DNA of 64,000 nucleotides from Butyrivibrio sp. NC3005 (GTDB taxonomy: Bacteria > Bacillota > Clostridia > Lachnospirales > Lachnospiraceae): positions 1 to 64,000 of the forward strand of contig NZ_AUKC01000019.1 of assembly GCF_000424545.1 (NCBI RefSeq), in the 5' to 3' direction. The notes below the pieces were generated by a model that was given only the letters and a program-made list of their open reading frames with translations, made no database searches and had not been told where the DNA came from. This document shows positions 48,183-58,108 of the stretch, piece after piece. The number at the start of each line of letters is the position of its first letter. Position 1 is the first letter of the stretch. The translations under genes were made by a program, and so were the position numbers.

Positions 48183-48228
48183 AAAAAAGGTATTCTACTT
48201 CATTTATTGAAGCAGAATACCTTTTTTT
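48183..48228. terminator. Bidirectional terminator after prs
   Basis: Stem AAAAAGGTATTCT with AGAATACCTTTTT, enlarged by CTTC/GAAG inside, 48185-48227. T runs on both strands fit with convergent genes prs (+) and the 853-residue gene (-), whose stop codon it touches. Confidence 0.85.
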
Positions 48229-50789
48229 CATGGTATAAACGTCAGAAAATGATTTCCATTTTTAGTAAACAGTTTCTGAGAATCATTGATTCCATATTTA
48301 TAAACAATTGCCGAAGACTTGGACGGATCAAGTATTACTGTGTTTTGACTATTATATCCTATCAGGAGCATTGATTTTCCATTTGCCAGTCTTACCATTA
48401 CCGGTATGTCCTGATTAAGATAATACAGCATACTATTAACGTCGCATCCATCAAGATTCAATATTGTAGCGTTTGGAAGTCCTGTTGATAGAATTTCCTG
48501 CGGAGACTTCCCTTCTTTTAAAAGACTATCTACATCTATCCTTATACCTTTAAATTCTAAGATAAGTTTAAGACATACAGCTGTTGAATCTTCTTTTGTA
48601 AAATTCTTATTAGCAACTGCATTAGTAATAGCCATTATCTGATTACTGGACAGTCTGTTACCTGAATACCAAATGTAATGGTTGTAGTTATTTATTACAA
48701 CTCCATTATTTTCAAGCGCAAGCTGAAGAGCCTTTGCAGAATTGTTGGTAACCATTCCAACATCACCTTTATCATATACATAGAACAATGTTCCATCTAT
48801 TTCATTGGTATCTGCATCAAACACAACTTCTCTGCTGCCTTCATACTGCGTCTGTGACGGTGTAAGAAGTTTTACGTTGTCGGTACTTTCTACTCCTTTC
48901 TTAAGAGATATCTTACAGAAATTCTTGGAGTTTTCACTGCTTACAGAAACAATCTGATTTGCACCACTGTCATCCTGCAAAGTACTCATAATCTGGTCTG
49001 ATGTTGTTCCTACATACATCTTTGTTTGTTTATCATACTTAACTCTGTTTAAAACTATCTGATTTGTTTTAACATCTGCCGAAGTTACAAAACACCCATC
49101 AGGCTTATATCTCTTTAATATCGTTCCAGTAGAATCCTGTATCAAAACTTCGCCCATTGCATAAACAGGATTTCCCATCTGATCATTCCTGATATCTTTA
49201 TTTTTGACAATACCATAAACCAAATCTTTTTTCATGAATCCAAGAAGTATTATTAAATCATCACCGCTTGCAGACACCTTACTAACTGACTGATTATTCA
49301 GATTCATAACGCTGATATTTTTCATGCCTTCTTTGCCTGCATCCTGCCATGCTATATTGGCGCCATCATCTGAAAGTTTGTAATCACAGTTAACAATATT
49401 ATCAACAAGAGAAACATATTCTCTACTAGTTAGATCAACTGAATACATATCACTTCCAAGAATAGTATAGAAATGATTGGAATTTCCTATTGCAGAAAGC
49501 TGCTTGGCATAGGCTATTACAATCTTTTCGAACTGTCTGCTCTGCAAAAATGCCATTTCTTCAACAGTGTTTGTAGAAGCATTAAAAGCATATATTGCAA
49601 TTCCGACTTTTCCCTCGTATTTTCCTCTGTTCATATATCCTGAAACAGTAAAAAATACATTTCCGGTTTCATCGACTTTCAAAATCTGAATTGCATGATT
49701 CATAAACCTGCTTCTATTATCAAAGTGATCTTTATCAAAAAAACTAAAGATAAATGCAATCTTTTTATCAATAGTGTTATAAGAGTACAAGCTGTTCTGA
49801 GTTGAAAAAGCAAGCATTGAACCGCCGTCACTTTCAGCCATTTCAACATTACTGTCTCTTGTAATCTTAAGATTTATCTTACCTTCAGAAATATCATCCA
49901 TTTCACCAGAAAAATAATAATTCATTGTTCTATCATAGTCCAAAAGATATATTCTTTCCTTAGTATGACGAATTCTAAAGTATTCATTTACAAGGTATGT
50001 ACCCTTGGCTTCTCCTTTTAATTCGACATCATATTGAAGTAAATAACTTCCTGTCTGCTTGTGCAAATCAAGAATTGATACTTTGGGCTGAGTATGTTTT
50101 TTTACTTCCAAATCTTTCCAACCAATCAGATTCAAACTTGAATTAATATTAACATGTGAAAAAGAAGAATTATCTGCGGTTGACTTTGGTTCAAGATACT
50201 TCCTTAATTCTGACAATTTTTCCTCATCAAATGTCTTTGCAGAAAAATCTTTTACAAATGAAAGTCCATCTTCAAAGTTTAACCTATCACCTTCACTACT
50301 CCAGACAATTCTGCAATAATATCGAAGAGTATCTTCGCCTCTATCCGCAAGAATTACAAGTGCATATTCTTTATCTTCATCTATCAAATCTTTTATCTTG
50401 AAAGTACCTGTAAGAAAATCTTTGCTACTGTTGGAAGTGACATTTGTTATATCACTGTTTTCAACCAGACTGCTTCCATCTACTTCTCTAACCTCGAATC
50501 TTAGATTGCTGACTTCCTGCCCGTTTAAATTCATTTTAAAGGTTAGTTCACGATTTTTTCCGGTTGGAAAAATATTTCCTCGCATATAGTTGATATCCAT
50601 TTCAGTTACATACGCATGTAGTTCATCTATCTCTTTGTCTTTATCCACAAATGATAAAACAGGAAGAGTCGGTTCTTCCATTTTAGCAGTGCGATCAACC
50701 TCCTGGTGATTGGAGAAATGACCAATTACTACAAGGCTAACACAAAAAACTATAATCACATAAATAATTTTTAGAACTGTTTTTTTCAT
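48228..50789 (-). CDS. Large exported protein with degenerate C39-like C-terminal domain
   Basis: An 853-residue protein anchored by one N-terminal membrane segment (about 7-27) with the bulk outside. The middle (about 280-640) has repeated beta-strand patterns such as LYSYNTIDKKIAFIF and MYSVDLTSREYVSLV, which suggests a beta-propeller. The last about 125 residues resemble C39-type cysteine peptidases: a Cys at 739 (DSTAVCLKLILEFKGI), PVMVRLANGKSMLLIGY and ILDP (Asp 821). The His expected in the GGH position is missing (Lys-Ser here), so it is likely not a protease. Function unknown; a sensor or wall-associated binding protein is conceivable. ATG with AGGAA upstream. Confidence 0.75.
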   Translation of the reverse strand: MKKTVLKIIYVIIVFCVSLVVIGHFSNHQEVDRTAKMEEPTLPVLSFVDKDKEIDELHAYVTEMDINYMRGNIFPTGKNRELTFKMNLNGQEVSNLRFEVREVDGSSLVENSDITNVTSNSSKDFLTGTFKIKDLIDEDKEYALVILADRGEDTLRYYCRIVWSSEGDRLNFEDGLSFVKDFSAKTFDEEKLSELRKYLEPKSTADNSSFSHVNINSSLNLIGWKDLEVKKHTQPKVSILDLHKQTGSYLLQYDVELKGEAKGTYLVNEYFRIRHTKERIYLLDYDRTMNYYFSGEMDDISEGKINLKITRDSNVEMAESDGGSMLAFSTQNSLYSYNTIDKKIAFIFSFFDKDHFDNRSRFMNHAIQILKVDETGNVFFTVSGYMNRGKYEGKVGIAIYAFNASTNTVEEMAFLQSRQFEKIVIAYAKQLSAIGNSNHFYTILGSDMYSVDLTSREYVSLVDNIVNCDYKLSDDGANIAWQDAGKEGMKNISVMNLNNQSVSKVSASGDDLIILLGFMKKDLVYGIVKNKDIRNDQMGNPVYAMGEVLIQDSTGTILKRYKPDGCFVTSADVKTNQIVLNRVKYDKQTKMYVGTTSDQIMSTLQDDSGANQIVSVSSENSKNFCKISLKKGVESTDNVKLLTPSQTQYEGSREVVFDADTNEIDGTLFYVYDKGDVGMVTNNSAKALQLALENNGVVINNYNHYIWYSGNRLSSNQIMAITNAVANKNFTKEDSTAVCLKLILEFKGIRIDVDSLLKEGKSPQEILSTGLPNATILNLDGCDVNSMLYYLNQDIPVMVRLANGKSMLLIGYNSQNTVILDPSKSSAIVYKYGINDSQKLFTKNGNHFLTFIP

Positions 50790-50877
50790 AATATGATTTC
50801 CTGTGGTATAATTATTTAAATATATCTTTTTTTGTCATACAAATATCGTTTATCTTTTCGATGAATGGAGGCAGAAC

Positions 50878-51366
50878 ATGAACATAAACATCATTTACCG
50901 AAAAAGAGTCATACCAAACGAGTGTATTAAACTTGATTCAGATATTATTATATATCAAACTGATGATATGGTTTTTACAAAATGGCGTGCATTTCATGAA
51001 AAACCTTATCTTTCTTATGGTTATTCCTGCTATTTTTTAAACGAAGGCTATAAACTTAGTAAATTCATCCGTCCAGATGGAACTTTTTCTGTCTGGTACT
51101 TTGATATAGTATCCTACAGTAAAGGCCCAGAAGAAGATTCTCTGTTAGTCCAGGATCTTCTCGCTGATGTAGTGGTGAACGCTGATGGCACAGTTCGTGT
51201 CGTTGATTTGGATGAACTTGCTCAGGCGCTTGAAGAAGGTCTTATCACCAGTAGCCAAATGTGTACCTGCCTTAAGCAGCTTCATGTTCTTCTTGATAAA
51301 TTATATCACAATGGCCTTCAAGACATCATTATTCCGCTTGAAAATGCTATATCTCAGATAAACTAA
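50878..51366 (+). CDS. DUF402 protein
   Basis: A 162-residue protein of the DUF402/FomD-like superfamily: WYFDIVSYSKGPEEDSLLVQDLLADVVVNADGTVRVVD is the typical block (shown in part as WYFDIVSYS and VQDLLADVVV), with the metal-binding Asp/Glu of FomD-like phosphohydrolases (D in YFDIV, D in LLADVV, D-E in VDLDEL). Related proteins hydrolyse nucleoside diphosphates or phosphonate adducts; the substrate here is not known. GGAGG six nt before ATG; divergent from the 853-residue gene and convergent with the next hydrolase. Confidence 0.85.
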   Translation: MNINIIYRKRVIPNECIKLDSDIIIYQTDDMVFTKWRAFHEKPYLSYGYSCYFLNEGYKLSKFIRPDGTFSVWYFDIVSYSKGPEEDSLLVQDLLADVVVNADGTVRVVDLDELAQALEEGLITSSQMCTCLKQLHVLLDKLYHNGLQDIIIPLENAISQIN

Positions 51367-51400
51367 TAAATCCTCCGCTATCACGCGAAGGATTTATTAG
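51363..51400. terminator. Bidirectional terminator between DUF402 and hydrolase genes
   Basis: Nearly perfect stem CTAATAAATCCT-CCGC with GCG-AGGATTTATTAG. It covers the DUF402 stop codon and lies five nt from the stop of the convergent coiled-coil hydrolase. Confidence 0.75.
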
Positions 51401-51404
51401 TTTA

Positions 51405-52670
51405 TCAGTAGAAAATATGTCCGCCAATTTTCGTACCATTTAGTCCTGGTATAGGAGTTCTAAAGTAAACGCATTCTCCTACATTAGTATATCCAGCCAT
51501 AGCTTCATCTGCAGCTTTGTAGCAGGATGATGTAGCTTTGTCCTGCGCCAGAGCAAGCGCGAGTCTTCCCGTTGCAACAGGTTCAAACTGCCCTCTTTGA
51601 TAGATTACTCCAACCACTGTATCAGGATAAATACTGGACCTTACTCTGTTTATTACAACAGCGCCGACTGCAACCTGGCCGCTGTAGGGTTCTCCTCCTG
51701 CTTCACAATAGATTAGATTCGCAAGAAGATATCTATCTCCCTCCGCAAATGAAACTTGAGAAATATCTCTCCACTTTGACCTTGCAGCAAGTTTTGACAT
51801 TCTTATTTCTTCTTCAAGCTTTTTTTGGAGAGCTTCGATATTTTCATTCTGTTTTTCTATAGATTCTTTTAGTGCATCAGCTTGAGCCTGAGCACTGTTT
51901 ATCTGATCAGAATATTGAGATATGGAGGAACTGGTATTGTTGACAAGAGTTGAAACTCTCGACTGCTCAGTTTCCTGTTTTTTCTTCAAGTCTTCTAAAC
52001 TCTTCATATCAGCATCAAGTTTTCTGGATTTGTCTGTTATACTCTGACAAATCTGCTGATAATTTATCAGCTGCTTCCTATCATATGCAGACAACTGAGC
52101 CACATATTCACTATTATTTAGAAAATCCGCAAATGACTTTGATGAAAGCATTAGCTCAATCATCATAAAACTTTGAGATTCATATATAAACTGAACTCTT
52201 TTTTTCATAGCAGCATATTGCTTCTTTTGCGTTTCAATAGCTTCTTCCAAATCTTTTTTTGTCTGATCTATTTCTGCTTGTTTGGAATTTATGTTTCCTT
52301 CTATCGTAACGAGATTGTCACTTACTGTTTGAAGTTGTGAATTCAGACTAGACAACTCAGACTGTAATCCTGTCTTTGTTTTGTTAAGTTCTTCAATATC
52401 GCCCTTTTTCTCTTCAAGCTGTGACTTAGATTTATCTCTGGCATCCTTCGCCTCTTGTAATTTCTTTCTTGTCTCTTTCGTGGCAAAAACAGAAATCACA
52501 TTACTTTCCATACCAAAAAACTGCACTGAAATAGATAAAGCGGTGATAAGTGCAATGCATGTCCATATCCGCTTTATCTTCCCACTGCCGCCTGTTTTAA
52601 AAGGCAATAAATGTGCTCTTTTAGAAAAAAATGCTATTATGGTGCCAAAAATACTCTCTCTTCGTCTCAT
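51405..52670 (-). CDS. Coiled-coil cell-wall hydrolase with SleB (Hydrolase_2) domain
   Basis: A 421-residue exported protein: basic N-terminus, membrane/signal segment (WTCIALITALSISVQFFG, about 36-53), a long coiled coil to about 285, and a C-terminal SleB/CwlJ hydrolase domain (LLANLIYCEAGGEPYSGQ with the catalytic Glu, GAVVINRVRSS). SleB-type enzymes cut glycan strands; outside spores they serve in wall turnover. The coiled coil, including QYAAMKKRVQFIYES and FLNNSEYVAQLSAYD, is clearly homologous to that of the FtsEX-linked M23 enzyme at 7938-9161. Start overlaps the dCMP deaminase stop as ATGA. Confidence 0.9.
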   Translation of the reverse strand: MRRRESIFGTIIAFFSKRAHLLPFKTGGSGKIKRIWTCIALITALSISVQFFGMESNVISVFATKETRKKLQEAKDARDKSKSQLEEKKGDIEELNKTKTGLQSELSSLNSQLQTVSDNLVTIEGNINSKQAEIDQTKKDLEEAIETQKKQYAAMKKRVQFIYESQSFMMIELMLSSKSFADFLNNSEYVAQLSAYDRKQLINYQQICQSITDKSRKLDADMKSLEDLKKKQETEQSRVSTLVNNTSSSISQYSDQINSAQAQADALKESIEKQNENIEALQKKLEEEIRMSKLAARSKWRDISQVSFAEGDRYLLANLIYCEAGGEPYSGQVAVGAVVINRVRSSIYPDTVVGVIYQRGQFEPVATGRLALALAQDKATSSCYKAADEAMAGYTNVGECVYFRTPIPGLNGTKIGGHIFY

Positions 52671-53149
52671 ATTGATATTTTAATATTTCGCCCTGATCGC
52701 TGATACTGATAATATCTCACACCTGCTGCATCAAACATCTTTTTGCTGGCTTTAGTTGATGCTGAACTGCTATATTTGTCACTGTCATAAATAACAGTAC
52801 GAATTCCAGCCTGAATTATGGCCTTAGCGCATTCATTACAAGGGAATAAAGATACATATATTTTAGCACCTTCAAGGCTTCCCCCTCTGAAATTCAGAAT
52901 TGCATTTAGTTCCGAATGAGTTACAAATGGATATTTAGTGGACAACTCGTCATCTCCATCTCTATCCCATGGAAACTCCTCATCACTACATCCTTTCGGA
53001 AAACCATTATATCCCATTGAAAGTATCTTGTTATCTTCACTAACGATACAAGAACCAACCTGCGTATTAGGATCTTTTGATCTCATACCAGAGAGCTTTG
53101 CAACTCCCATGAAATACTCGTCCCAGGAAATATAATCTTCTCTTTTCAT
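52667..53149 (-). CDS. comEB: dCMP deaminase (ComEB type)
   Basis: Zinc-dependent deoxycytidylate deaminase that feeds dUMP to thymidylate synthesis. 160 residues with the zinc and proton-shuttle motif THSELNAIL (His-Ser-Glu) and SLFPCNECAKAI (two Cys). DPNTQVGSCIV and MGYNGFPKG mark the substrate side. I start at the ATG at 53149 (AGAGGTGA upstream); the frame open to 53218 is not supported. Translationally coupled to the SleB-type gene, which is a chance operon neighbour. Confidence 0.93.
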   Translation of the reverse strand: MKREDYISWDEYFMGVAKLSGMRSKDPNTQVGSCIVSEDNKILSMGYNGFPKGCSDEEFPWDRDGDDELSTKYPFVTHSELNAILNFRGGSLEGAKIYVSLFPCNECAKAIIQAGIRTVIYDSDKYSSSASTKASKKMFDAAGVRYYQYQRSGRNIKISI

Positions 53150-53243
53150 CAGTTCACCTCTAAAGAGACTATTTTTGTTGCTGCCAAAACCTGCTAATAC
53201 TACATTGCAAAATAACACACTGATTTTTGCAGGAAATACTCAT

Positions 53244-53873
53244 TTATTTTGTACCAAAAATACGATCTCCGGCATCTCCAAGACCTGGAACGATATATCC
53301 ATGCTCATTAAGTTTTTCATCAACTGCACCAATGAAAATATCGATATCAGGGTGAGCCTCTTTAAGTGCTTCCACTCCCTCTGGAGCTGCAATGATGCAC
53401 ATGAAATGAATATGACGGCATCCTTTATCCTTGAGCATCTGAATAGCTGCTGCAGAAGAACCACCAGTAGCAAGCATAGGATCTACTACAAAGATATCTC
53501 GTTCAGAGATATCGCTTGGCATCTTGCAATAATATTCAACAGGCTTAAGTGTTTCCGGATCACGATATAATCCAATATGACCAACTTTAGCTGTAGGAAT
53601 CATGCTGAGCATACCATCAACCATACCAAGACCTGCACGAAGAATTGGAACAACGCAAAGCTTACGTCCCTTAAGTTCCTGAACAGTTGTCTTACAAATA
53701 GGTGTATTAATCTCAACATCCTGAAGCTCAAGATCTCTTGTTGCCTCATAACAGATAAGCATCGCAATCTCACTGATGAGCTTACGAAACTCATTTGTTC
53801 CTGTCTCTTCTCTACGAATGTGTCCTATTTTGTGCTTAATAAGCGGATGATCCATAACTACAACTTTACCCAT
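53244..53873 (-). CDS. upp: Uracil phosphoribosyltransferase
   Basis: Salvages uracil to UMP using PRPP. 209 residues, with the PRPP loop [28 protein letters not shown] and the uracil-binding C-terminus [19 protein letters not shown] preceded by AAGGAG at ten nt. It follows rpiB, another ribose-phosphate enzyme, and comEB comes next; this pyrimidine/pentose run is common in clostridia (tsaC-rpiB-upp-comEB). Confidence 0.97.
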   Translation of the reverse strand: MGKVVVMDHPLIKHKIGHIRREETGTNEFRKLISEIAMLICYEATRDLELQDVEINTPICKTTVQELKGRKLCVVPILRAGLGMVDGMLSMIPTAKVGHIGLYRDPETLKPVEYYCKMPSDISERDIFVVDPMLATGGSSAAAIQMLKDKGCRHIHFMCIIAAPEGVEALKEAHPDIDIFIGAVDEKLNEHGYIVPGLGDAGDRIFGTK

Positions 53874-53908
53874 TTTAAAAAATCTCCTTAAAAACTTTAA
53901 AAATAATA

Positions 53909-54346
53909 TTATTTCTCAAATTCCATCATTTCGTTAATACGACGACTGTGTTTCTCAAGCCCAGAAAACTCTGTATCAAGAAATGTATCAACAATCCTGC
54001 AAGCTGCCACAGGTCCTACAAAACCGCCGCCAAGAGCCAGCATATTTGCGTCATTGTGTTCTCTGGTAAGTCTTGCACTTGTTTCTTCTGAACAAAGCGC
54101 ACATCTTATGCCCTTAACCTTATTAGCAACCATAGAAATGCCAATGCCTGTTGTGCAGACAACAATTCCCTTTTCACATTCTCCACTTGCTACAGCTTCT
54201 GCTGCTGCCTTACCAAAAACAGGATAATCGCAGGAATTTTTATCATAAGTACCAAAATCCTTGTACTCAATTCCACGCTCTTTTAAATGCTTCATAATCT
54301 CAACCTTAAGATCAAATCCGCCGTGATCACTTCCAAGTGCAATCAT
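53909..54346 (-). CDS. rpiB: Ribose-5-phosphate isomerase B
   Basis: Interconverts ribose-5-phosphate and ribulose-5-phosphate. 145 residues, starting [14 protein letters not shown]; the catalytic Cys lies in [15 protein letters not shown], and [12 protein letters not shown] is the conserved third block. Normal length. It stands between tsaC and upp with short gaps (27 and 35 nt), so one operon is likely. Confidence 0.97.
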   Translation of the reverse strand: MIALGSDHGGFDLKVEIMKHLKERGIEYKDFGTYDKNSCDYPVFGKAAAEAVASGECEKGIVVCTTGIGISMVANKVKGIRCALCSEETSARLTREHNDANMLALGGGFVGPVAACRIVDTFLDTEFSGLEKHSRRINEMMEFEK

Positions 54347-54373
54347 ATTAGTCCTTCTTTCTTTTTTTGTTTT

Positions 54374-55438
54374 TCAAACCTTTTCGACATGCTGACCAGC
54401 AGCTTTAAGAAGACGATTCATTATCGCCTGTCCTATACCGCTTCGATCAAAAGACTCTGAAAACATTACATCAACATTTTCATCATCAAATTCTCTAAGG
54501 ATTTGAAAAAGATGTTTTGCAACAGCCTCCTCATCATTTCGGGAACCGACATTTTTCACTACATCACCTTTATATAGATCTTTGGTTTCACTAGTAGCTA
54601 TTATACCGACCCTTTTTCCCTGCTGTTTGCATTTTTTGGCATTATCATTTATATATTTTACCACATTTTCCAGGGAACCTTCCACTATAGTCAAATCTCC
54701 CTTTGGAGCATAGTGACGATATTTCATTCCCGGAGCTTTAGGATGAAGCCCTGAGTTTGCGTCAATTATTGTTTTATCAATATCAACATTACCTTTACCC
54801 AATACTTCTTCAAGCATTTCAAAAGTAATATATCCCGGTCTTAAAATCATAGGCTTTGAAGATGTCAAATCTATAATAGTGGATTCAAGTCCGATTCCAA
54901 CAGCTCCACCATCAATTATCATTTCAATCTTCCCATCCAAGTCCTCTATACAATACTGAGCTACTGTAGGTGAGGGTCTTCCTGATGTGTTAGCACTAGG
55001 AGCTGCCACAAATCCCCCTGCCTCTTTAATCATTGCAGCTGCAATCTTATTACTGGGCATTCGCACTGCTACCGTATCAAGTCCACCTGTTGTCTCTAAT
55101 GGAATAAGATCGGATTTATTTAGAATCATTGTCATTGGGCCTGGCCAAAATTTATCAGCCAATTTCAATGCAATATCAGGAACATTACTTGCAACTTTAT
55201 ACAAATCTTCTGTTCTGTAGATATGAACAATAAGAGGATTATCCGATGGTCTTCCCTTTGCTGCATATATTTTTTTGGAAGATTCTTTGTTTCTAGCATC
55301 TCCGCCAAGACCATATACTGTCTCTGTCGGGAAAGCTACAAGTCCGCCTTCTTCCAAAATTCTGCCGGCTCTTTTCAGATTTTTTATAGCCTCTTCATCA
55401 AGATTGTTTTCATCAATAGTTACAACTTCTGTTTTCAT
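54374..55438 (-). CDS. tsaC: Threonylcarbamoyl-AMP synthase, Sua5 type
   Basis: Makes threonylcarbamoyl-AMP from Thr, bicarbonate and ATP, the first step to t6A37 of tRNAs. 354 residues: N-terminal YrdC domain with FPTETVYGLGGDA, KGRPSDNPLIVHI, SANTSGRPSPT, and a C-terminal Sua5 domain (about 225-350) that closes over the active site. The two-domain length separates Sua5/YwlC from short TsaC. MtaB at 22255 acts later on the same base. First gene of tsaC-rpiB-upp. Confidence 0.95.
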   Translation of the reverse strand: MKTEVVTIDENNLDEEAIKNLKRAGRILEEGGLVAFPTETVYGLGGDARNKESSKKIYAAKGRPSDNPLIVHIYRTEDLYKVASNVPDIALKLADKFWPGPMTMILNKSDLIPLETTGGLDTVAVRMPSNKIAAAMIKEAGGFVAAPSANTSGRPSPTVAQYCIEDLDGKIEMIIDGGAVGIGLESTIIDLTSSKPMILRPGYITFEMLEEVLGKGNVDIDKTIIDANSGLHPKAPGMKYRHYAPKGDLTIVEGSLENVVKYINDNAKKCKQQGKRVGIIATSETKDLYKGDVVKNVGSRNDEEAVAKHLFQILREFDDENVDVMFSESFDRSGIGQAIMNRLLKAAGQHVEKV

Positions 55439-55482
55439 TTATATCACTTCTTTCTTTTATTCCTGATTCGAAGTCTGAATTT

Positions 55483-57222
55483 TTATTGTAGAAGATACTG
55501 TTGTATTACAGTCCAGACATCATCAGGTGATGTATATCCAATCTGCCACTCAGCAATTCCTGCAAGCTGATTATGTGTCATAACGTCAATTTTCTGCTGA
55601 ATAGACTGCGCATCCTCAAGCCATATCTGAACTTTAGTTCCATCAGCTCTTATTGTTTCTCCGTAATTCTGTCCACATGCCGGATTCCAATCCATCTGAA
55701 TACCATTTTGAGAAATAAATTCTTTAGCCCATGTAATGCTTCCAGCTTTGCTGGATACTGTTCCATCAGATGTAGTGAACCATATTCTGGTATAAAGCGG
55801 TACACCGTTTACAACTTTATTTGCTGGAACATCTTCCAAAGTTTTAAGAATCCCCTTCTCAACGTAATCAATAGACGCTACTGAACCAGCTTCTTTACTT
55901 CCGGCATAGTGCTCATCATATCCCATTATAACAACATAGTCGCACACTGTTCCAAGTTCTTTTCTATGGAAAAAGCTGTTTCCAAACGGAACCGGAACAT
56001 CAACTGAAAGAGTCTTGCCGTTTTGCCTGCACGCAATAGACAACTCTCTTATAAATTCAATATAATTCTCTCCCTTATTGTTAGAGATATCTTCAAGTTC
56101 AGAACCTACAAATTCCAAATCCACATTTAGTCCATCAATGTTATGCGCACCTAGCTGTCCCATAATGTTACCTATAAGATTAGCTCTCGTTCCTGCAGTT
56201 GCCAAAACTGTATCAGTCTTTCCCTGTCCTGATGTAAAAAACGAATTGTTAAAATTATCCAGTGTAGCCCAAACCTTAATTCCTGCATTATGCGCCGCCT
56301 GAATATACGAATCATTTACAAGTGAATTAATATTGCCTGCATTATCACAAAGCTGAAACCATGTTGGAGCAATAACATTTACACCTTTTGTTCTACTCAT
56401 TACTGTATAGTATGAGTCTGATCCAACATTTCCTGCTATTGAATGCCATGCTAGGTTAACCTTTCCATCCAAGGAATTTCCGATATACTCTGGCTTTACA
56501 TAATCTGATTTAGCACAAACCGATGCCTTTTGAATAGAAGAAATAAACTTGTTTTCAACATAGCCTATGAATGAATCAGGACTTTTTACCTTACTCCAGT
56601 TGTCCAATTCTTCCAACACAACTACTTTATCACCTTTTTTCAAATCTGTGAGAATGCTACTTTTTACTCCGCCTCTTAAACGAAGCTTGGTATCTTTTTT
56701 CACACTTGCAACATTCATCTCAGAAAAATCAGTATATACCTGCATGTGATTGGGATTTGTGAATGTTTTATAATAAAAGTTTGTATACTCTTTTACATAA
56801 TCAAGAGCTACATACAGCTTCTCATTCTCAACTCTGGCAATTTGAAATCCAAAATCTCTTGTTGCTCCGTCACTTGATGTATATGAAGTAGAGCCAATAG
56901 GCGCTGTAATAATCTTGTCTGGCAGAGTATATATCAAACTACCATCTGCTTTTCCATAATAGAATCGGTCATTTAATAATGTTTGAACGCTATCAAAGTC
57001 AAGATAGTAAACTCCATCAATAATTCGTGCATGATTATCTATCCTGTCATTCTGCAACACAATTGGGACGTCATTTTCATCGGTGATACTAAAATATGTG
57101 TTTAAATCTGCCTTTTTTGTAGAATAAGAAAATTTCTTATATATAATCGTCCCTGCGTAGGCAGCACCGAGCATAATAATAAGGACGATCACGAGTATTA
57201 CTGGAAGTACTTTTTTCTTCAT
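55483..57222 (-). CDS. GH18-like glycosidase with Cu-amine-oxidase-N-like and SH3b domains
   Basis: A 579-residue membrane-anchored or secreted protein. N-terminal segment ILVIVLIIMLGAAYAGTII (about 8-26); two beta repeats of the copper-amine-oxidase N-like type (about 45-165); a bacterial SH3 domain (KLRLRGGVKSSILTDLKKGD, about 175-230) for wall binding; then a GH18 barrel (about 245-575). The GH18 catalytic motif is seen in IDGLNVDLEFVG, with Glu as acid, and YDEHYAGS and GVPLYTRIW follow. Relatives include YaaH/YdhD-type enzymes that cut N-acetylglucosamine links in peptidoglycan. Ribosome site GGAG ten nt before the ATG. Confidence 0.9.
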   Translation of the reverse strand: MKKKVLPVILVIVLIIMLGAAYAGTIIYKKFSYSTKKADLNTYFSITDENDVPIVLQNDRIDNHARIIDGVYYLDFDSVQTLLNDRFYYGKADGSLIYTLPDKIITAPIGSTSYTSSDGATRDFGFQIARVENEKLYVALDYVKEYTNFYYKTFTNPNHMQVYTDFSEMNVASVKKDTKLRLRGGVKSSILTDLKKGDKVVVLEELDNWSKVKSPDSFIGYVENKFISSIQKASVCAKSDYVKPEYIGNSLDGKVNLAWHSIAGNVGSDSYYTVMSRTKGVNVIAPTWFQLCDNAGNINSLVNDSYIQAAHNAGIKVWATLDNFNNSFFTSGQGKTDTVLATAGTRANLIGNIMGQLGAHNIDGLNVDLEFVGSELEDISNNKGENYIEFIRELSIACRQNGKTLSVDVPVPFGNSFFHRKELGTVCDYVVIMGYDEHYAGSKEAGSVASIDYVEKGILKTLEDVPANKVVNGVPLYTRIWFTTSDGTVSSKAGSITWAKEFISQNGIQMDWNPACGQNYGETIRADGTKVQIWLEDAQSIQQKIDVMTHNQLAGIAEWQIGYTSPDDVWTVIQQYLLQ

Positions 57223-58017
57223 AAATAATTTGCTCCTTTTTGACCGTCCTTTATTATAACAGTTTATTACACAAACGTCATTAATATGATAAATACATTT
57301 TTCAGGCGGGACCCTGTTTTTTTATATTTTTTCAAACTTAATATCCATCAAAATTAATTATTTAACCAAAAGGTTCTATAATCGTGATATAAATCCAATT
57401 TTTTGTGTAATAATTTGTTTGCCACATTTTTTACATGTAGCAGTTATTCAATTTTTTACTTCGAGATGACGCCAAACTCATTTTTGTAAAACAAGATACC
57501 ATTTATTAAAAAAATTTGGCAACTTGTTTTCACACTAAAACAATAGTTACAATCATTATGATTGTCCATTACTAAGTCCTTGAAAATTATTGCGATATTG
57601 CAAGACTTTTCATATTGATTTTCAATACATGATGCATTGAAAGACACACTAATTTGTTCATTAATTGTTTGTTATTTGTTGGTTTGTTGTTTGTTGTTTC
57701 TTATTTTCTTTGAATATGTTCTTCTCTCAGTTCTTCTGAATTGGAAATAACCGACAGACACGTCTGTAAGACAATTGCTATGGCGATTATATTAAACATT
57801 CTATGATGCTAATATAACGATAGCTATATTGAATAAATTTTAGAAACAATGCCCCCTTTCCGAGTTCCTACTCGGCGAGCACCTCGAGATGATATTTTAT
57901 TATACTCTGATTATTTTTGCAAGCGTTTTTTCAAAAAAAGTTTGTTATTTCGCTATATTTTTATTCTTATTACAATGGCTTATCTTTATATTTCCATACC
58001 ACTATCCGATAAGTATA
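57223..58017. other. 795-nt gap with no supported gene
   Basis: AT-rich DNA between the GH18-like gene and the mecA promoter. Two short ORFs exist (57456-57647 minus, 57849-58125 plus), neither with a ribosome site. Visible structure: a perfect palindrome ACAATCATTATGATTGT (57549-57565), several GTTTGTT units at 57665-57705, the palindrome ACAGACACGTCTGT near 57750, and a GC-rich hairpin CCGAGT/ACTCGG (57860-57875) followed by CGAG/CTCG. A small RNA is possible but unproven. Confidence 0.4.
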
Positions 58018-58046
58018 TTGACATCTTGCCGGGTTTCATTTAGTAT
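58018..58046 (+). promoter_or_regulatory. Promoter of mecA
   Basis: Perfect -35 TTGACA (58018-58023), 17-nt spacer, -10 TAGTAT (58041-58046). Start near 58053, which leaves a leader of about 95 nt. Confidence 0.55.
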
Positions 58047-58064
58047 CAGTAAATCAGAACAGAT

Positions 58065-58108
58065 GCGGGATCGTGTTGCTGATAAATCATGGATGATACG
58101 ATGCCCGC
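58065..58108 (+). promoter_or_regulatory. GC-rich leader hairpin before mecA
   Basis: GCGGGATCGT (58065-58074) pairs with ACGATGCCCGC (58098-58108), one bulged G, with a 23-nt loop. It lies in the predicted mecA leader and is followed by CCGGTTTTG, a short T run. It could be an attenuator or stabilising stem. Confidence 0.4.

Noticed and set aside
57456-57647. 63-codon minus-strand ORF in the gap before mecA
   Set aside because: Starts with GTG, no ribosome site, crosses the perfect palindrome at 57549, no recognisable family.
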